The notes beneath the pieces are model-generated. The model was not told the origin of the DNA and made no database searches. It saw only the letters and a list, made by a program, of their open reading frames with translations. Shown here piece after piece: positions 33,865-46,206 of a stretch of 64,000 nt of DNA. The number at the start of each line of letters is the position of its first letter. The stretch's first letter is position 1. The DNA is from Symsagittifera roscoffensis (lineage: Eukaryota > Xenacoelomorpha > Acoela > Convolutidae), in contig NC_087063.1 of assembly GCF_963678635.1 (NCBI RefSeq), forward strand, positions 49,363,220 through 49,427,219, given 5' to 3'. Both the position numbers and the translations under genes were made by a program.

Positions 33865-34875
33865 TTGATCGCCAACTTGTTTGACCTCGAAACTTTCCGA
33901 AATTTGAACGACGAATTGAAATACGAGCTGTATAAAGACTTGATCGAAAATGTTACTTATTTTAAACGAATTATCGAAAACTTAACTTTATCAACGAAAG
34001 ATGAAGAAAAAAGAAACAAATTTATTGATCTAGAAAATTTTAAAAACACGGGCAATTCGAAAATTGCAGAAAACAAATTTGAAAATGAATGGAGCAAGAT
34101 TGAAACCCGGAGCAGAAATCAGAATAAACGAAGCGAAAATAACCAAGAAAGCAAGAATAACCAAGAAATCAAAATACAAGCAACCAAAATTCAAGAAGAA
34201 AAATTCGACCAACAACGAAAACATTTATTTTTACCACGAGAAGGAGAATATTCTGGCCTATTACTGGGGGACTCAATTCTTAACAGAATCCATGGGGAAC
34301 AAATATCGGAAAATGTGTTGGCGAGAGGATTTGGTGGGCACAAAATTTCTGCATTGCTGGAACGCGTGAGAAACAGTAAATCGCGACATTTTAAACATGT
34401 AACTACGCTAATTGGAATAAATGACTGCCTCTCAAATGATTTCGACGCGAAGGAAGCCGTGAGTAGCTTAGAAAAACTAATTTATCTCGTAAATCATAAA
34501 TTCTCCCCAGAAAAAATTTCACTATGTGCTGTAACTCCCTTAGGCGCTTTTAGAAAAGGTTTTAATCCAAATGTACAGAAGCTAAACAAGCAAATTCTTA
34601 ATTTAGTACGGAATGTAAAGGACTTGGGCGAAGTGAAATTGGATATTTTAGACATAAACAAAAATTTTAGTCAAAATACCGATGCGCTTAGCTCGGATGG
34701 TTTGCATCCTTCTGATGGGGGTGTTGAAATTTTGGTGCAAAATTTTAGAGTTTCTTTTAGAGGTTCTGATATTATTGCAAACACATGTGAGATTACAACC
34801 CGCCCCAGAATGAAGCAAACCCAACAATCGTCAAATTTAGATGCAAAAACGGCAGAAATAATACAATTTTTCTAA
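33865..34875 (+). CDS. LINE ORF1 protein with SGNH esterase domain
   Basis: 336 codons, uninterrupted; the first codon of the open stretch is not ATG and an internal Met may be the true start. Residues 1-130 are Lys/Glu/Asn-rich and probably coiled or RNA-binding. From about residue 131 an SGNH hydrolase follows: LLLGDSILNRI (block I), a GGHKI block, LIGINDC (block III, Asn), LCAVTP, and SSDGLHPSDGG (block V with Asp and His). Esterase-type ORF1 proteins are known in CR1/L2-clade LINEs, where the protein binds RNA and the esterase may act on lipids. All catalytic residues appear present, making this the best-preserved gene of the LINE. Confidence 0.8.
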   Translation: MIANLFDLETFRNLNDELKYELYKDLIENVTYFKRIIENLTLSTKDEEKRNKFIDLENFKNTGNSKIAENKFENEWSKIETRSRNQNKRSENNQESKNNQEIKIQATKIQEEKFDQQRKHLFLPREGEYSGLLLGDSILNRIHGEQISENVLARGFGGHKISALLERVRNSKSRHFKHVTTLIGINDCLSNDFDAKEAVSSLEKLIYLVNHKFSPEKISLCAVTPLGAFRKGFNPNVQKLNKQILNLVRNVKDLGEVKLDILDINKNFSQNTDALSSDGLHPSDGGVEILVQNFRVSFRGSDIIANTCEITTRPRMKQTQQSSNLDAKTAEIIQFF

Positions 34876-34961
34876 AACGGTGCAAAATTTTTTAGGAAAT
34901 ACTAGTTTCGCATTTTTTCTTGGTGCAAACTTTGGCGATTATTTAATTTATTTAATTTATT

Positions 34962-35630
34962 ATGCTGAATATTAAATTCTGGTTGTTTTGTGCAATTTTT
35001 CTTATTTCCAAGGCTCAGATGGAAAATATAGAAAAAACTTTTGTTTACTGGGGCTATCTAAGCTGCCATCAAAAGATATTATCATCGAAATGTGGGATAA
35101 ATGAGTGGAGAGCTACCACACTGACTCATCTTTTCTTTTTTGCGTTGTTACTGACCCAAAGCTATTTTCAACACGTTTTGTTATATATGCCAGTCAAATT
35201 GGCTCCGAAATTGAGGCCTGATTTAAATTTATTTGATAAAGAAAAATTTGAGTCAGTGTGGGTGCAAATCTACTTTTAACATTTCCAGTAAAGAAAAAAT
35301 GTTAGTTAATTTGTGTTATAATCCAAGCAGATCAAACTTTATTGATTTTTTATTGATATTTATTAACGCTTAACATGGATAATGCATTTTCAGTTTCTAA
35401 TAAAATTACGCTTCTGGGTGATTATAACATAAATTAACTCGATAACAAAGAAAAAGAAAATTTAGATTCTATAATTATTCCATATGGATTGAAGGTTTTT
35501 GTCCAAACGATGAGACCAGAATTAGTTCCTCAACTAAAACTCATATCGACTACATTATCAGTGACTATGAAACAAACCGCATTGAATTTTTTTTGATACA
35601 CCTTATAAAACCGACCATTTTGCTTCATTT
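34962..35630 (+). pseudogene. LINE ORF2, damaged AP endonuclease
   Basis: The start of ORF2 aligns with an apurinic-type endonuclease in pieces across frames: a strand near KFESVWVQIY, then NLCYNPSRSNF, LLGDYNIN (GDFN motif, about 35,415-35,440) and THIDYIISDYE (the HID/SD region, about 35,545). Frameshifts and missing residues make it inactive. Confidence 0.6.
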
Positions 35631-35633
35631 ATT

Positions 35634-37322
35634 TTGACGGATATAAAATGCGGCAAAAGTTTACCGAGGATAATTTCGACTTTCAATAAGAAAAATTATC
35701 AGAAAAATGAATTTTGCAATACACTCTCCGCTCTTCCTTGGTATCTCTTATATCAATGTACAGACGCACAAAACATGTTCTCGACGATGATTTATTTAAT
35801 TTCTAGTGCTCTTCAGCAACATGCTCCTATCGAAAAAAAATATGTTCGTAATTTTAAACCAAAAAATGTGTTGAAAACGGAATGGTTCAATTCAGAATGT
35901 CAGCAATTGTTGATTAAGAAACAGAATTCACTCAGATCATATCGCAGTCAAAGCACAAGCTATAATTGGTCAAAGTACCAGTTTTTACGTAATCAAATGA
36001 GCCAATTGATTAGAAGTAAACAACTCGATCATTCAAAAAATTGTTTTTCACTTCTCAGCACTATCCAACAAAAAAGGAAATATATTAACCAAGTTAGAGG
36101 TACATGTTCTGGCAACAATCGAATTGCAGTTCTACGAATTTCCTTCAGTGAAATGATAACCCAAGACAAAAAAGTTGCCAATCATTTAAATTATATTTTT
36201 TCAAACTTAGGCGAATTTTTTGGCGCTAAAAAGCCTCCGAATTACAACAAATCTGCCTCTGAATCTGTACCTTTCCATTTTCAACACATTACGGTGAAGC
36301 AATGCTTTGATATAGTTCGAAAAATCAATGTTAGAAAACCTCTCGGACCTTGTACCGTACCTGCTTGGGCAATCATTGACGGTCAATCAGTTATAGTTCC
36401 ACATTTAACTTTTGTCATAAATGTTTGCTTAGATGAGAAAATTTTCCCGATCGAAATGAAAAAAGCACACGTAACCCCTTGTTTAAAAAAAAGACCCAAT
36501 GGATGCAAAAAACTATCGGCCAATATCAATGACTTGTGCTTTTTCTAAAATTTTTGAAAAAATTTTACATGCCCAAATAACAGAACATCTTGACAAATTT
36601 CAAATAAAGACACCATTTCAATTCGGATTTCGCAAAAACATTTCAACACAAGATGCTCTTTTTTATGTGACAGAAAATATTCGAAATCAAATAGATTCAA
36701 AAAAAATCGCACATGCAGCTTTATTAGATCTGTCCAAGGCAAAAATCACTCAATAATCTAACGGAATTTTTTGGAGAGAACCAATTGAATCTGAATGCAT
36801 CTAAATCGGAATTTATAACATTTTGTCAAAAAAATGATACCAAAAATGTAGATATTGATACAATAGTAATTAAAGGGCATTATGTAGCCAAACAATCAGA
36901 ATGCAAATATTTAGGCCTTATTCTTGATTCAAGTTTATCTTTTCATGCTCAAACCAAAACAATTCTCCAGAAAAGGGCAGAAGGAATTAAAGCTATAGAT
37001 ACAATTGGACAACAACTGCCGACATTATCATTAGTTGGCTTGCTTCATTGTCTTGTTTTATCTGTTTATAATAAAACTATCAGCAATATTTTTAAAACAA
37101 ATTAATGCTACTTTGATGCTATCTCTAGAGAAACAGTTGAACTGGGCGTTAAAAAGAGCATATTTCAGATCGAAAATTAAATCTTCTTCACTTCTTCGCT
37201 TTAGCAAATCGTTCATTGGAATCGAGAAAAGAATTGAGTTAAAGTGTATACTTATACCAATATCTTACAAACAAAAAGAAGGCTTTTCAAAATACATTGA
37301 GACTACCGACTGCCAATTATAG
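35634..37322 (+). pseudogene. LINE ORF2 reverse transcriptase, copy 1, active site deleted
   Basis: 35,634-36,548 is open and covers the linker and RT N-terminus. A frameshift near 36,490 (an A run) passes to 36,499-36,740, with NYRPISMT and FQFGFRKN. After DLSKA the sequence jumps to KITQ: about 320 bp containing the FDS and YADD motifs of copy 2 (40,774-41,098) are missing, with GGC at the junction. The thumb region follows (YLGLILDSSLSF). Inactive. Confidence 0.75.
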
Positions 37323-38715
37323 GCTCAACAAAAGAACGAAACAAATTATTTTTGACAAACCTTGTTCAACCGCTTCTCTACAAAAATCATTTTTTCATTC
37401 GACTTCTAAAAAAGGGAATTAACTGCCCATAATTTTGCGCAATTTAGAAAAATCGAGAACAGGATTGAAGAAAAAATTGAAAGAATTTTACGTGAGTGAA
37501 TTGAGAAGCAATCCAATATGTACAAATACAAATACGTGGCGTGATTTCCGTTTTTGCTAGTTCTATATGTTTTAATTTAGTTTAATTTTCCAGACATTGT
37601 TTGAAAGAAAATCTGTATATACTCTGTATATACGCTGTATGTTTGGACTATCTATAAAATTGTTTGTAAAGTTTTAATACCAGCTCGTTCTTAATTCTTA
37701 AAACTGATGTTTTTTTAGTATCCGTGACTTCATATATTTTAATCGACCAATTTCGGAACTGTAACCGAACTTGTTTTGTTTTGTTTTGTTTCGTTTATTG
37801 TTTGTTTTCTGATGTTGTGTTTTTTTTATGTAACCAATGAATTGTAGCCAACTTTATTATTTACACTTTGCTATACTGATGCCTCAGCTTTTTACTGTAT
37901 AGTAATTCAGGTGTTCTTTCTTCTTCTTCTTCTTGTTTATCATGGCCTAATTAGTCTGCATGTCAATTTTCATGTCAATCGGACAAAGTGAACAGTAACT
38001 TCAAATATAAAACTTTGCAAGTGGGCGGGGGGGGAGGAAAACGAGCCTCGATTTTTTTCATTTGATATTTTTTTCTTTGAAGGCATTGACACTGATTCGT
38101 TATGCTTTGACTCTTTCACTACGTCTGCTGAATCTAGCTTCGCTCTGATGTGTTTAGATTTAATTTGATTTCCAAAAATTTACAATTCTCTTTCATCAAA
38201 TGTCAAGCAGCAGAAGTTTATTCATATTTTTTTCATAGAAAATTTCTTAGATTTCAGAGTTTCTGAATCAACATTGTTGTTACTGGTTGTTAGTTGTTAA
38301 TAGTTCGTCTTGATAGTCTCTGAAATAGAGTTACTAGTTCGTCTTGATAGTTCCTGTACCTTTTTTGTTCGACCGGACACTGAGTATCCTGGTTTGCAAA
38401 TTGTCTTTGACTTGTGCTTGAAATACTTACAACTTTTCGACGACTTTTTCATTCGACTTTGCTTTAGTTTATTTTTTGATTGAATTTTTTTGAACAGAAA
38501 GTTTCGAATATAGTGTTGAAAACAGTGGTAAAGCGTTGTTACGTGTCTTCTTTTCGTTTGCAGTGTGTCCGTTCACTTGAGTATGAATGAATGAAGTGTT
38601 GACATGCAAAGGGGAATTTGATTTTGCAAAATAGTATTTAGTGTTAAATTTATCAAAATAGCTGTTTGGATGATTATAGAGTCGCTGGATTCTGCTCTCT
38701 TTGAGTCCTGGAGTA
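37323..38715 (+). other. LINE 3' untranslated tail, copy 1
   Basis: AT-rich, repeated almost identically after copies 2 and 3. Holds TTTTG and CTT short repeats. No gene. Confidence 0.6.
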
Positions 38716-39375
38716 CAGGTGGCAAACCGAGAAATCGGCTTTGTTAGTTTGCGTTCATGAAAATAAAAGTTTCATTGACACACGCTTGAAATAGATTTTA
38801 ATTACTGCATCGGGACTTTGTGACTTTTAAAATTAAATTGGGATTTTTCTTATACTGGAAGCGTACTACTTATATGACTGAATTAAACGTATGAAGAAAA
38901 TTGTTAGCAATTCTTCAGGTGGGCTTTGCAATGAAGAGAAAGTAGTGGAGCAACCGATTGTTCGAATGTTTGCTCGACTATAAACCTTCGAAGGTTCTGG
39001 TGATTATTCGGTCGTACTTCTCCTGCGTGTTGTGGACCGACCTTTTACCAGAAAAGTTATAACATGGACATTTTAGCAGACTCGATAAAAAAATTTGATT
39101 GACAGATGTAATAACGCCGTTTAGTATGGTTAAAGACAACGATTTCAAGGTTTCTTAGCAAAGTTTTGTTTGTTCTAACCGCTTCCTTTTCAAAACTTCC
39201 ACTAAGTTTAACTTATACTAATTGAGTTATTGCATCGTGGTCTGGTAAAAGACCTAGCCCCCTGCGTGTTAATTGAGGCGTTTATACTAATTACCCAAAT
39301 CTCACTACTTGGGCGATGAGATCTTGATACTGCCTACCATTCTCGAGCACCCTGTCTGAGCAAGTTTTCAGCTGA
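38716..39375. other. Spacer between LINE copies
   Basis: No supported gene or repeat. Separates the end of copy 1 from the 5'-truncated start of copy 2. Confidence 0.5.
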
Positions 39376-39670
39376 TCTTTATTGATTTTTTGGAACAATT
39401 AACGCTTAACATAGATAATGCATTTTCAGTTTCTAATAAAATTACGCTTCTGGGTGATTATAACATAAATTAACTGAATAGCAAAAAAAAAGAAAATTTA
39501 GATTATATAATTATTCCATATGGATTGAAGGTTTTTTGTCCAAACGATGAGACCAGAATTAGTTCCTCAACTAAAACTCATATCGACTACATTATCAGTG
39601 ACTATGAAACAAACCGCATTGAATTTTTTTTGATACACCTTATAAAACCAACCATTTTGCTTCATTTATT

Positions 39671-41633
39671 TTGACGGATATAAAATGCGGCAAAAGTTCA
39701 CCGAGGATAATTTCGACTTTCAATAAGAAAAGTTATCAGAAACATGAATTTTGCAATACACTCTTCGCTCTTCCTTGGTATCTCTTATATCAATGTACAG
39801 ACGCACAAAACATGTTCTCGACGATGATTTATTTAATTTCTAGTGCTCTTCAGCAACATGCTCCTATCGAAAAAAAATATGTTCGTAATTTTAAACCAAA
39901 AAATGTGTTGAAAACGGAATGGTTCAATTCAGAATGTCAGCAATTGTTGATTAAGAAACAGAATTCACTCAGATCATATCGCAGTCAAAGCACAAGCTAT
40001 AATTGGTCAAAGTACCAGTTTTTAGGTAATCAAATGAGCCAATTGATTAGAAGTAAACAACTCGATCATTCAAAAAATTGTTTTTCACTTCTCAGCACTA
40101 TCCAACAAAAAATGGAAATATATTAACCAAGTTAGAGGTACATGTTCTGGCAACAATTGAATTACAGTTCTACGAATTTCCTTCAGTGAAATGATAAACC
40201 AAGACAAAAAATTGCCAATCATTCAAATTATATTTTTTCAAACTTAGGCGAATTTTTCGGCGCTAAAAAGCCTCCGAATTACAACAAATCTGCCTCTGAA
40301 TCTGCACCTTTCCATTTTCAACACATTACACTGAAGCAATGTTTTGATATAGTTCGAAAAATGAATGTTAGAAAACCTCTCGGACCTTGTACCGTACCTG
40401 CTTGGGCAATCATTGACGGTCAATCAGTTATAGTTCCACATTTAACTTTTGTCATAAATGCTTGCTTAGATGAGAACATTTTCCCGATCGAACTGAAAAA
40501 AGCACACGTAACCCCTTTGTTTAAAAAAAATGACCCAATGGATGCAAAAAATTATCGGCCAATATCAATAACTTGTGCTTTTTCTAAAATTTTTGAAAAA
40601 ATTTTACATGCCCAAATAACAGAACACCTTGACAAGTTTTAAATAATGACACCATTTCAATTCGGATTTCGCAAAAACATTTCAACACAAGATGCTCTTG
40701 TTTATGTGACAGAAAATATTCGAAATCAAATAGATTCAAAAAAAATCGTACATGCAGCTTTATTAGATCTGTCCAAGGCTTTTGATTCTATTTCGCATGA
40801 AGTTTTAATTGAAAAAATGCTTTCTTTCGGTTTTTCAAATTGAGCAAATGCTTTAATTGCTAGCTTCGTAAGCAAACGTATTCAAAGAGTAAACGTCAAT
40901 GGAATCTTTCCAGACTGGATTGAAATAAAACGAGGTGTCCCACAAGGAACGGTACTTGGTCCGTTGTTGTTCAATTTATATGTTAATGACATACAAGAGC
41001 GATTATATGAAGGTTGTACTTTAATTCAATATGCTGACGACTGTAATGATTTTTCTTCTTCTATAATTTCTGAGGATGCTTTGAATCGATGGCAAAAATC
41101 ACTCAATAATCTAACAGAATTTTTTGCAGAGAACCAATTGAATCTGAATGCATCTAAATCGGAATTTATAACATTTTGTCGAAAAAATGACACCAAAAAT
41201 GTAGTTATTGATACAATAGTAATTAAGGGGCATTATGTAGCCAAAAAATCAGAATGCAAATATTTAGGCCTTATTCTTGATTCAAGTTTATCTTTTCATG
41301 CTCAAACCAAAACAATTCTCCAAAAAATGGCAAAAGGAATTAAAACTATAGATACAATTGGACAACAACTGCCGACATTATCATTAGTTGCCTTGCTTCA
41401 TTGTCTTGTTTTATCTGTTTATAATAAAACTATCAGCAATGTTTTTAAAACAAATGAATGCTATTTTGATGCTATCTCTAGAGAAACAGTTGAACTGGGC
41501 GTTAAAAACAGCATATTTCAGATCGAAATGTAAATCTTTTTCCCTTCTTCGCATTAGCAAATCGTTCATTGGAATCGAGAAAAGAATTGAGTTGAAGTGT
41601 ATACTTATACCAATATCCTACAAACAAAAATAA
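39671..41633 (+). pseudogene. LINE reverse transcriptase, copy 2, YADD present
   Basis: Pieces at 39,671-40,126, 40,361-40,642, 40,646-40,843 and 40,964-41,533 together cover the RT. Visible motifs are NYRPISIT, FQFGFRKN, LLDLSKAFDSISHE, RGVPQGTVLGPLLF and the active site QYADD (about 41,029-41,043). Stops at about 40,640 (TAA) and 40,842 (TGA) plus upstream frameshifts inactivate it. The TAA is shared with copy 3. Confidence 0.8.
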
Positions 41634-43043
41634 GGCTTTTCAAAATACATTGAGACTACCGACTGCCAATTATAGGCTCAACAAAAGAACGAAACAAATT
41701 ATTTTTGACAAACATTGTTCAACCGCTTCTCTACAAAAATCATTTTTTCATTTGACTTCTAAAAAATGGAATTAACTGCCCATAATTTTGCGCAATTTAG
41801 AAAAATCGAGAACAGGATTGAAGAAAAATTTGAAAGAATTTTACGTGAGTGAATTGAGAAACAATCCAATATGTACAAATACAAATACATGGCGTGATTT
41901 CCGTTTTTGCTAGTTCTATATGTTTTAATTTAGTTTAATTTTCCAGACATTGTTTGAAAGAAAATCTGTATATACTCTGTATATACGCTGTATGTTTGGA
42001 CTATCTATAAAATTGTTTGTAAAGTTTTAATACCAGCTCGTTCTTAATTCTTAAAACTGATGTTTTTTTAGTATCCGTGACTTCATATATTTTAATCGAC
42101 CAATTTCTGAACTGTAACCGAACTTGTTTTGTTTTGTTTTGTTTCGTTTATTGTTTGTTTTCTGATGTTGTGTTTTTGTTTGATGTAACCAATGAATTTT
42201 AACCAACATTATTATTTACACTTTGCTACACTGATGCCTCGGCTTTTTACTGTATAGTAATTCAGGTGTTCTTTCTTCTTCTTCTTCTTGTTTATCATGG
42301 CCTAATTAGTCTGCATGTCAATTTTCATGTCAATTGGACAAAGTGAACAGTAACTTCAAATATAAAAATTTGCAAGTGGGCGGGGGGAGGAAAAAGAGTC
42401 TCGATTTTTTTCATTTGATATTTTTTTCTTTGAAGGCATGGACACTGATTCGTTATGCTTTGACTCTTTCACTACGTCTGCTGAATCTAGCTTCGCTCTG
42501 ATGTGTTTAGATTTAATTTGATTTCCAAAAATTTACAATTCTCTTTCATCAAATATAGGAGCAGAAGTTTATTCATATTTTTTTCATAGAAACTTTCTTA
42601 GATTTCAGAGTGTCTGAATCAACATGTACATCAAATATATCATATTTATCGAAAATAATTCATCGAGTTAAGATCCTATTTGTTTACACAAGAAACTGGT
42701 TGTAAGTTGTTAAAAGTTCGTCTTGATAGTCTCTGAAATAAAGTTAATACTTCGTCTTGATAGTTCCTGTACCTTTTTTGTTCGACCGGACACTGAGTAT
42801 CCTGGTTTGCAAATTGTCTTTGACTTATGCTTGAAATACTTACAACTTTTCGACGATTTTTTCATTCGATTTTGCTTTAGTTTATTTTTTGATTGAATTT
42901 TTTTGAACAGAAAGTTTCGAATATAGTGTTGAAAACAGTGGTAAAGCGTTGTTACGTGTCTTCTTTTCGTTTGCAGTGGTTCCTTTCACTTGAGTATGAA
43001 TGAATGAAGTGTTGACATGCAAACGGGAATTTGATTTTGCAAA

Positions 43044-43049
43044 ATAGTA
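43044..43049. repeat. Target-site duplication, left (atagta)
   Basis: Repeated at 59,929-59,934. The unoccupied site in LINE copy 1 has a single copy. A 6-bp duplication is the usual size for Mavericks/Polintons. Confidence 0.85.
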
Positions 43050-43570
43050 AGTAGTAGATGTTGGAGCTGAAGTGGGGGGGGGGGGGGTCCCTGCAGACCC
43101 ACATGTATTAAGATAGGGAATAGAGCATCCGGTCTGCAGGCTATGTATTAAGATTGGGTATAGAGTCTACAATGTATTAAGATAGGGAATACCGATGGTA
43201 AGGTTTCAGTGTGATGGTAAGAGAAAGAAAAACGAAAATTTTTTGTCTAATTTTTTCGCAAAAATCTCGGCGCGCGTTACCTAATTGGGAACAATTGATT
43301 GTTAATTACGTGTAGAATTAAGATTATATTTTAAGTTTTTTTGGTGCTTGGTAAGTCAATGGTAAGAGTTTTTGTGCAAAAACTTGGAATTTTTATGAAA
43401 AAATTTTCGAAAAAATACAAAAAAACGATAAGATTAGCTATTATTTGACCTAATTTATTAAATAATCTTACTTTCTATCTAATTGAAACGATAATTTTAC
43501 TTTCTATCTAATTGAAACAATAATAAACCTCCAGAGACTTCAAAAAAAGTTAAGTTTTTTGAGAAAAAAT
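43050..43570 (+). repeat. Left terminal inverted repeat
   Basis: Pairs with 59,411-59,928 on the opposite strand with few differences. It contains a run of 14 G (43,074-43,087), then three subterminal copies of TATTAAGATAGGG or a variant, and the words GGCGCGCGTTACCTAATTG and CAATTGATTG. The inner end overlaps the start of the 2.68-kb repeat unit. Confidence 0.85.
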
Positions 43571-46206
43571 TGCAAAAATTTCAAGTATTTGGAAAAAATT
43601 GCAAAAATTTCAAGTATTTGGAAAAAATTGCAGAAATCTCATAATTTTGGCTAATGTATTGTTGCTTTTGATCTAACTTTAAACATACTTTTACGTATAG
43701 ATTTTAAAAATAAGCTAAGACTGTATGTTAATTGGCATTATGTAGAGACAATGATACAAATTTTTGAATAAAAAAATGACTTTTTCAACAATTTTTTCTC
43801 AAAATATTGAAATACGATGAAGTTTACCTTAATTTGGGCTAAATATTTGGTTATACAATGCTCTAAACACTAAAAAGAAGGTTCATTATAGCAGAATCAA
43901 TATTGAAACTTCCGGAAAACAGTAAATTTATTCGTAATTTTCGAGAAGGTAAAATAAAAATTAATCAAACTACATGAAATTTTCCATTTCGAACCTTTAC
44001 TTTGGTTTTTAACTGTTTTTTTTTGTCCAGTTCAGGGATTATTTTTAGGAATCTCAATTCAAATGAACATTAAGGGTAATATCCTATGAAATTTCTAAAT
44101 CAAACTCCATGATTCAACTCCTCCTCAATTTTTTCTCATTGAATTACCCAAATTTGTACAAAAATTACAACTTGTGAGAAATTTTTCATGTTAAAAATTA
44201 GAAATTGCTAATTTTTGATAAAAAATGAACAGTTTATTGCTAAAGTTGTTTAAAATGGGATAAATGTTTCTTAGAAATTTATTCGATATTGGCTCAAATT
44301 CAACAAAAACTTCTTCATAACTGATGATTATCTCTCTGTTGCTTCTGCAACATAACTTTCAAGATTTTCCGTAGAGTTTTTCCATGTTTTAAAGTTATTC
44401 TTGCTTTCTGTTTAAAACATGTTTTCGCTATTGAACACACTTTACTAGAAAATTTAGTCAAAACTGGAGAATTTAGGAGGAAAATAGTATCAATTGAACA
44501 AACAATTTGCTAGCAGAGATGAAATTAGAACTGATACCGTATGATTATTACAATAAAAAATGTTAATATATTCCTCGAGGTTCCCCTGTTCAGTTGCTAT
44601 TGTAAACTATTTAAGCAAAAATACACATTTTGGAATCATTAACTATCACTTTTCTGGCAAAATAGTAATTAACTCCCTTTTTTTCTTAATTTAAGACGGA
44701 AATTTTCTCAAAAACATCCAATTGAGAAAGAATTGGTGCTAGTTAAAGCATTCAAAAATATATGTACACAATGAGAATATAAAGGTGTATTTTTACAATC
44801 TAAGAATAAATTAGGAGCAGCTCTATTAGTTATCATCTGAAAATCTCCGGAAATACGCAAGAGAACCTAGTTCCTAACATCTACAATATAAAAACTTCTG
44901 AAAGAGCGAGTCTCAAAAAATTGATTTAGCAAAGCAGGTAAGGTGCAAACTGGAAGAATTGTGTAATTTTCCGATTTTTATTAAGAAAAAAACTCTATGT
45001 AGTAAAAATGTAGTAATGTATTGTATATAGTGTTGTATATTCTATGTAGTATTGTGTAGCAAGGAAAAGTAGATCTTGAAAGCAAGTTTTCGATTTATGC
45101 TTTATGTATTCTCTTCCAAAAGATGTCAAATTGGGTTTGCTTTTCAAAAATTATCTTCAAAACATTTGATCTTTCATAAAAAGTACCAAATATATCAAAT
45201 GATAACAATTTTTTCTAATGAATTACGGATAAATATAAGACTTTGAGAATTTTTATGTCGGATTTTTTCTCAAGATATACTTTATAAGCTAAATTTTAGT
45301 AAAAGTATCTCAAATCTCTTAAGGATTAAATTGAGTTTCTATCTCATTTTAGCATTTTCTCAGTTTCTGCTTCATCTACTATCTACCAAATGAATCCAAT
45401 TTAAGCAAATTTTTACTTGAAAATTGAATTTTTGATTGAAAAATGTATCGTTTCAACGAACGTTCAATAATTCGAAGCTGAATTAATACCATAAATCTTT
45501 TACTAAAAAGCTTTAAAGGATTTTCTCAACCTCATAACTGTATAATGCTGTTTTAAATCTGAATATCTTTTTTAGACTAAATTTTTAGTTGGAATGATGT
45601 ATATCATTATCTTGAAACTTTCAAAGTTTAGCAAAATATACCTTTTTTCCAGGTCACTTATCAATTTCTTTTCTGAAATCATCAAAAAATCAATAGAAAA
45701 ACATAATTCTTAATGAGTCAAACCACATTATCTGCTTAAAAAGCTCTGCTCTATGAACACTTTTACAAGCACTAAACAAGGAAAACTTTAAAATAGTAAC
45801 TACAAAAACCCTTTCAATTTGTTGATGTTTTCCAAATATCCAAGTTTTACAAATTTTAGGCGAATACTTAAATACTAATTAGCATATGTTATGCACTATA
45901 CTACAAATTTATCACAACAAAGTATCCGCAAGCTTGCAACCAAGGGAGTTTTTACTGTTGATTAAAAGTTTTCGGATCGAGTTTCATGGAAAGCTTCACG
46001 ACGATTTGAACTCGATTTTTGCTGTCTTTAACATCAATCAAAACCTTTGAATAAAAAAATAATTGACAGTTCAGGTAATGTAATGAAAACACTGTATAAT
46101 TACTGACTAGATTTGTTACAATTGCTGAGACTTTTCAGATTCAGTAAAAACTAATAATCATTATAATTTCTAAGTTTTTCAAAAAAAAACTTAAAAGTTT
46201 CTAAGT
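43530..46206. repeat. 2.68-kb tandem repeat, unit 1
   Basis: AT-rich sequence repeated directly at 46,207-48,884 with high identity by eye (anchor CTAATGTATTGTTGC at 43,651 and 46,328). No reading frame of useful length on either strand. Its first 35 bases are also the inner end of the terminal inverted repeat. Content and role unknown. Confidence 0.85.

Larger units (their letters stand above)
33560..38715 (+). mobile_element. CR1-like LINE with esterase ORF1, copy 1
   Basis: The most complete of three copies of this LINE: an intact ORF1 (33,865-34,875), a damaged ORF2 (34,962-37,322) and a long AT-rich 3' tail (37,323-38,715) with a CTT run and TTTTG repeats. The 3' end is placed at GAGTCCTGG because copies 2 and 3 join at that word. 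The RT palm is deleted, so it cannot move itself. The 5' boundary is approximate. Confidence 0.7.
39376..43049 (+). mobile_element. CR1-like LINE, copy 2 (5' truncated, split by the giant element)
   Basis: Starts inside the endonuclease domain and runs to 43,049, where the Maverick/Polinton-like element interrupts its 3' tail. The rest of the tail (TTTAGTGTTAAATTTATC and on) resumes at 59,935 and ends near 60,012. Copy 1 at 38,625-38,720 shows the uninterrupted sequence. Confidence 0.8.

Noticed and set aside
37910-37935. CTT microsatellite as a separate locus
   Set aside because: It is part of the LINE 3' tail and recurs in every copy.
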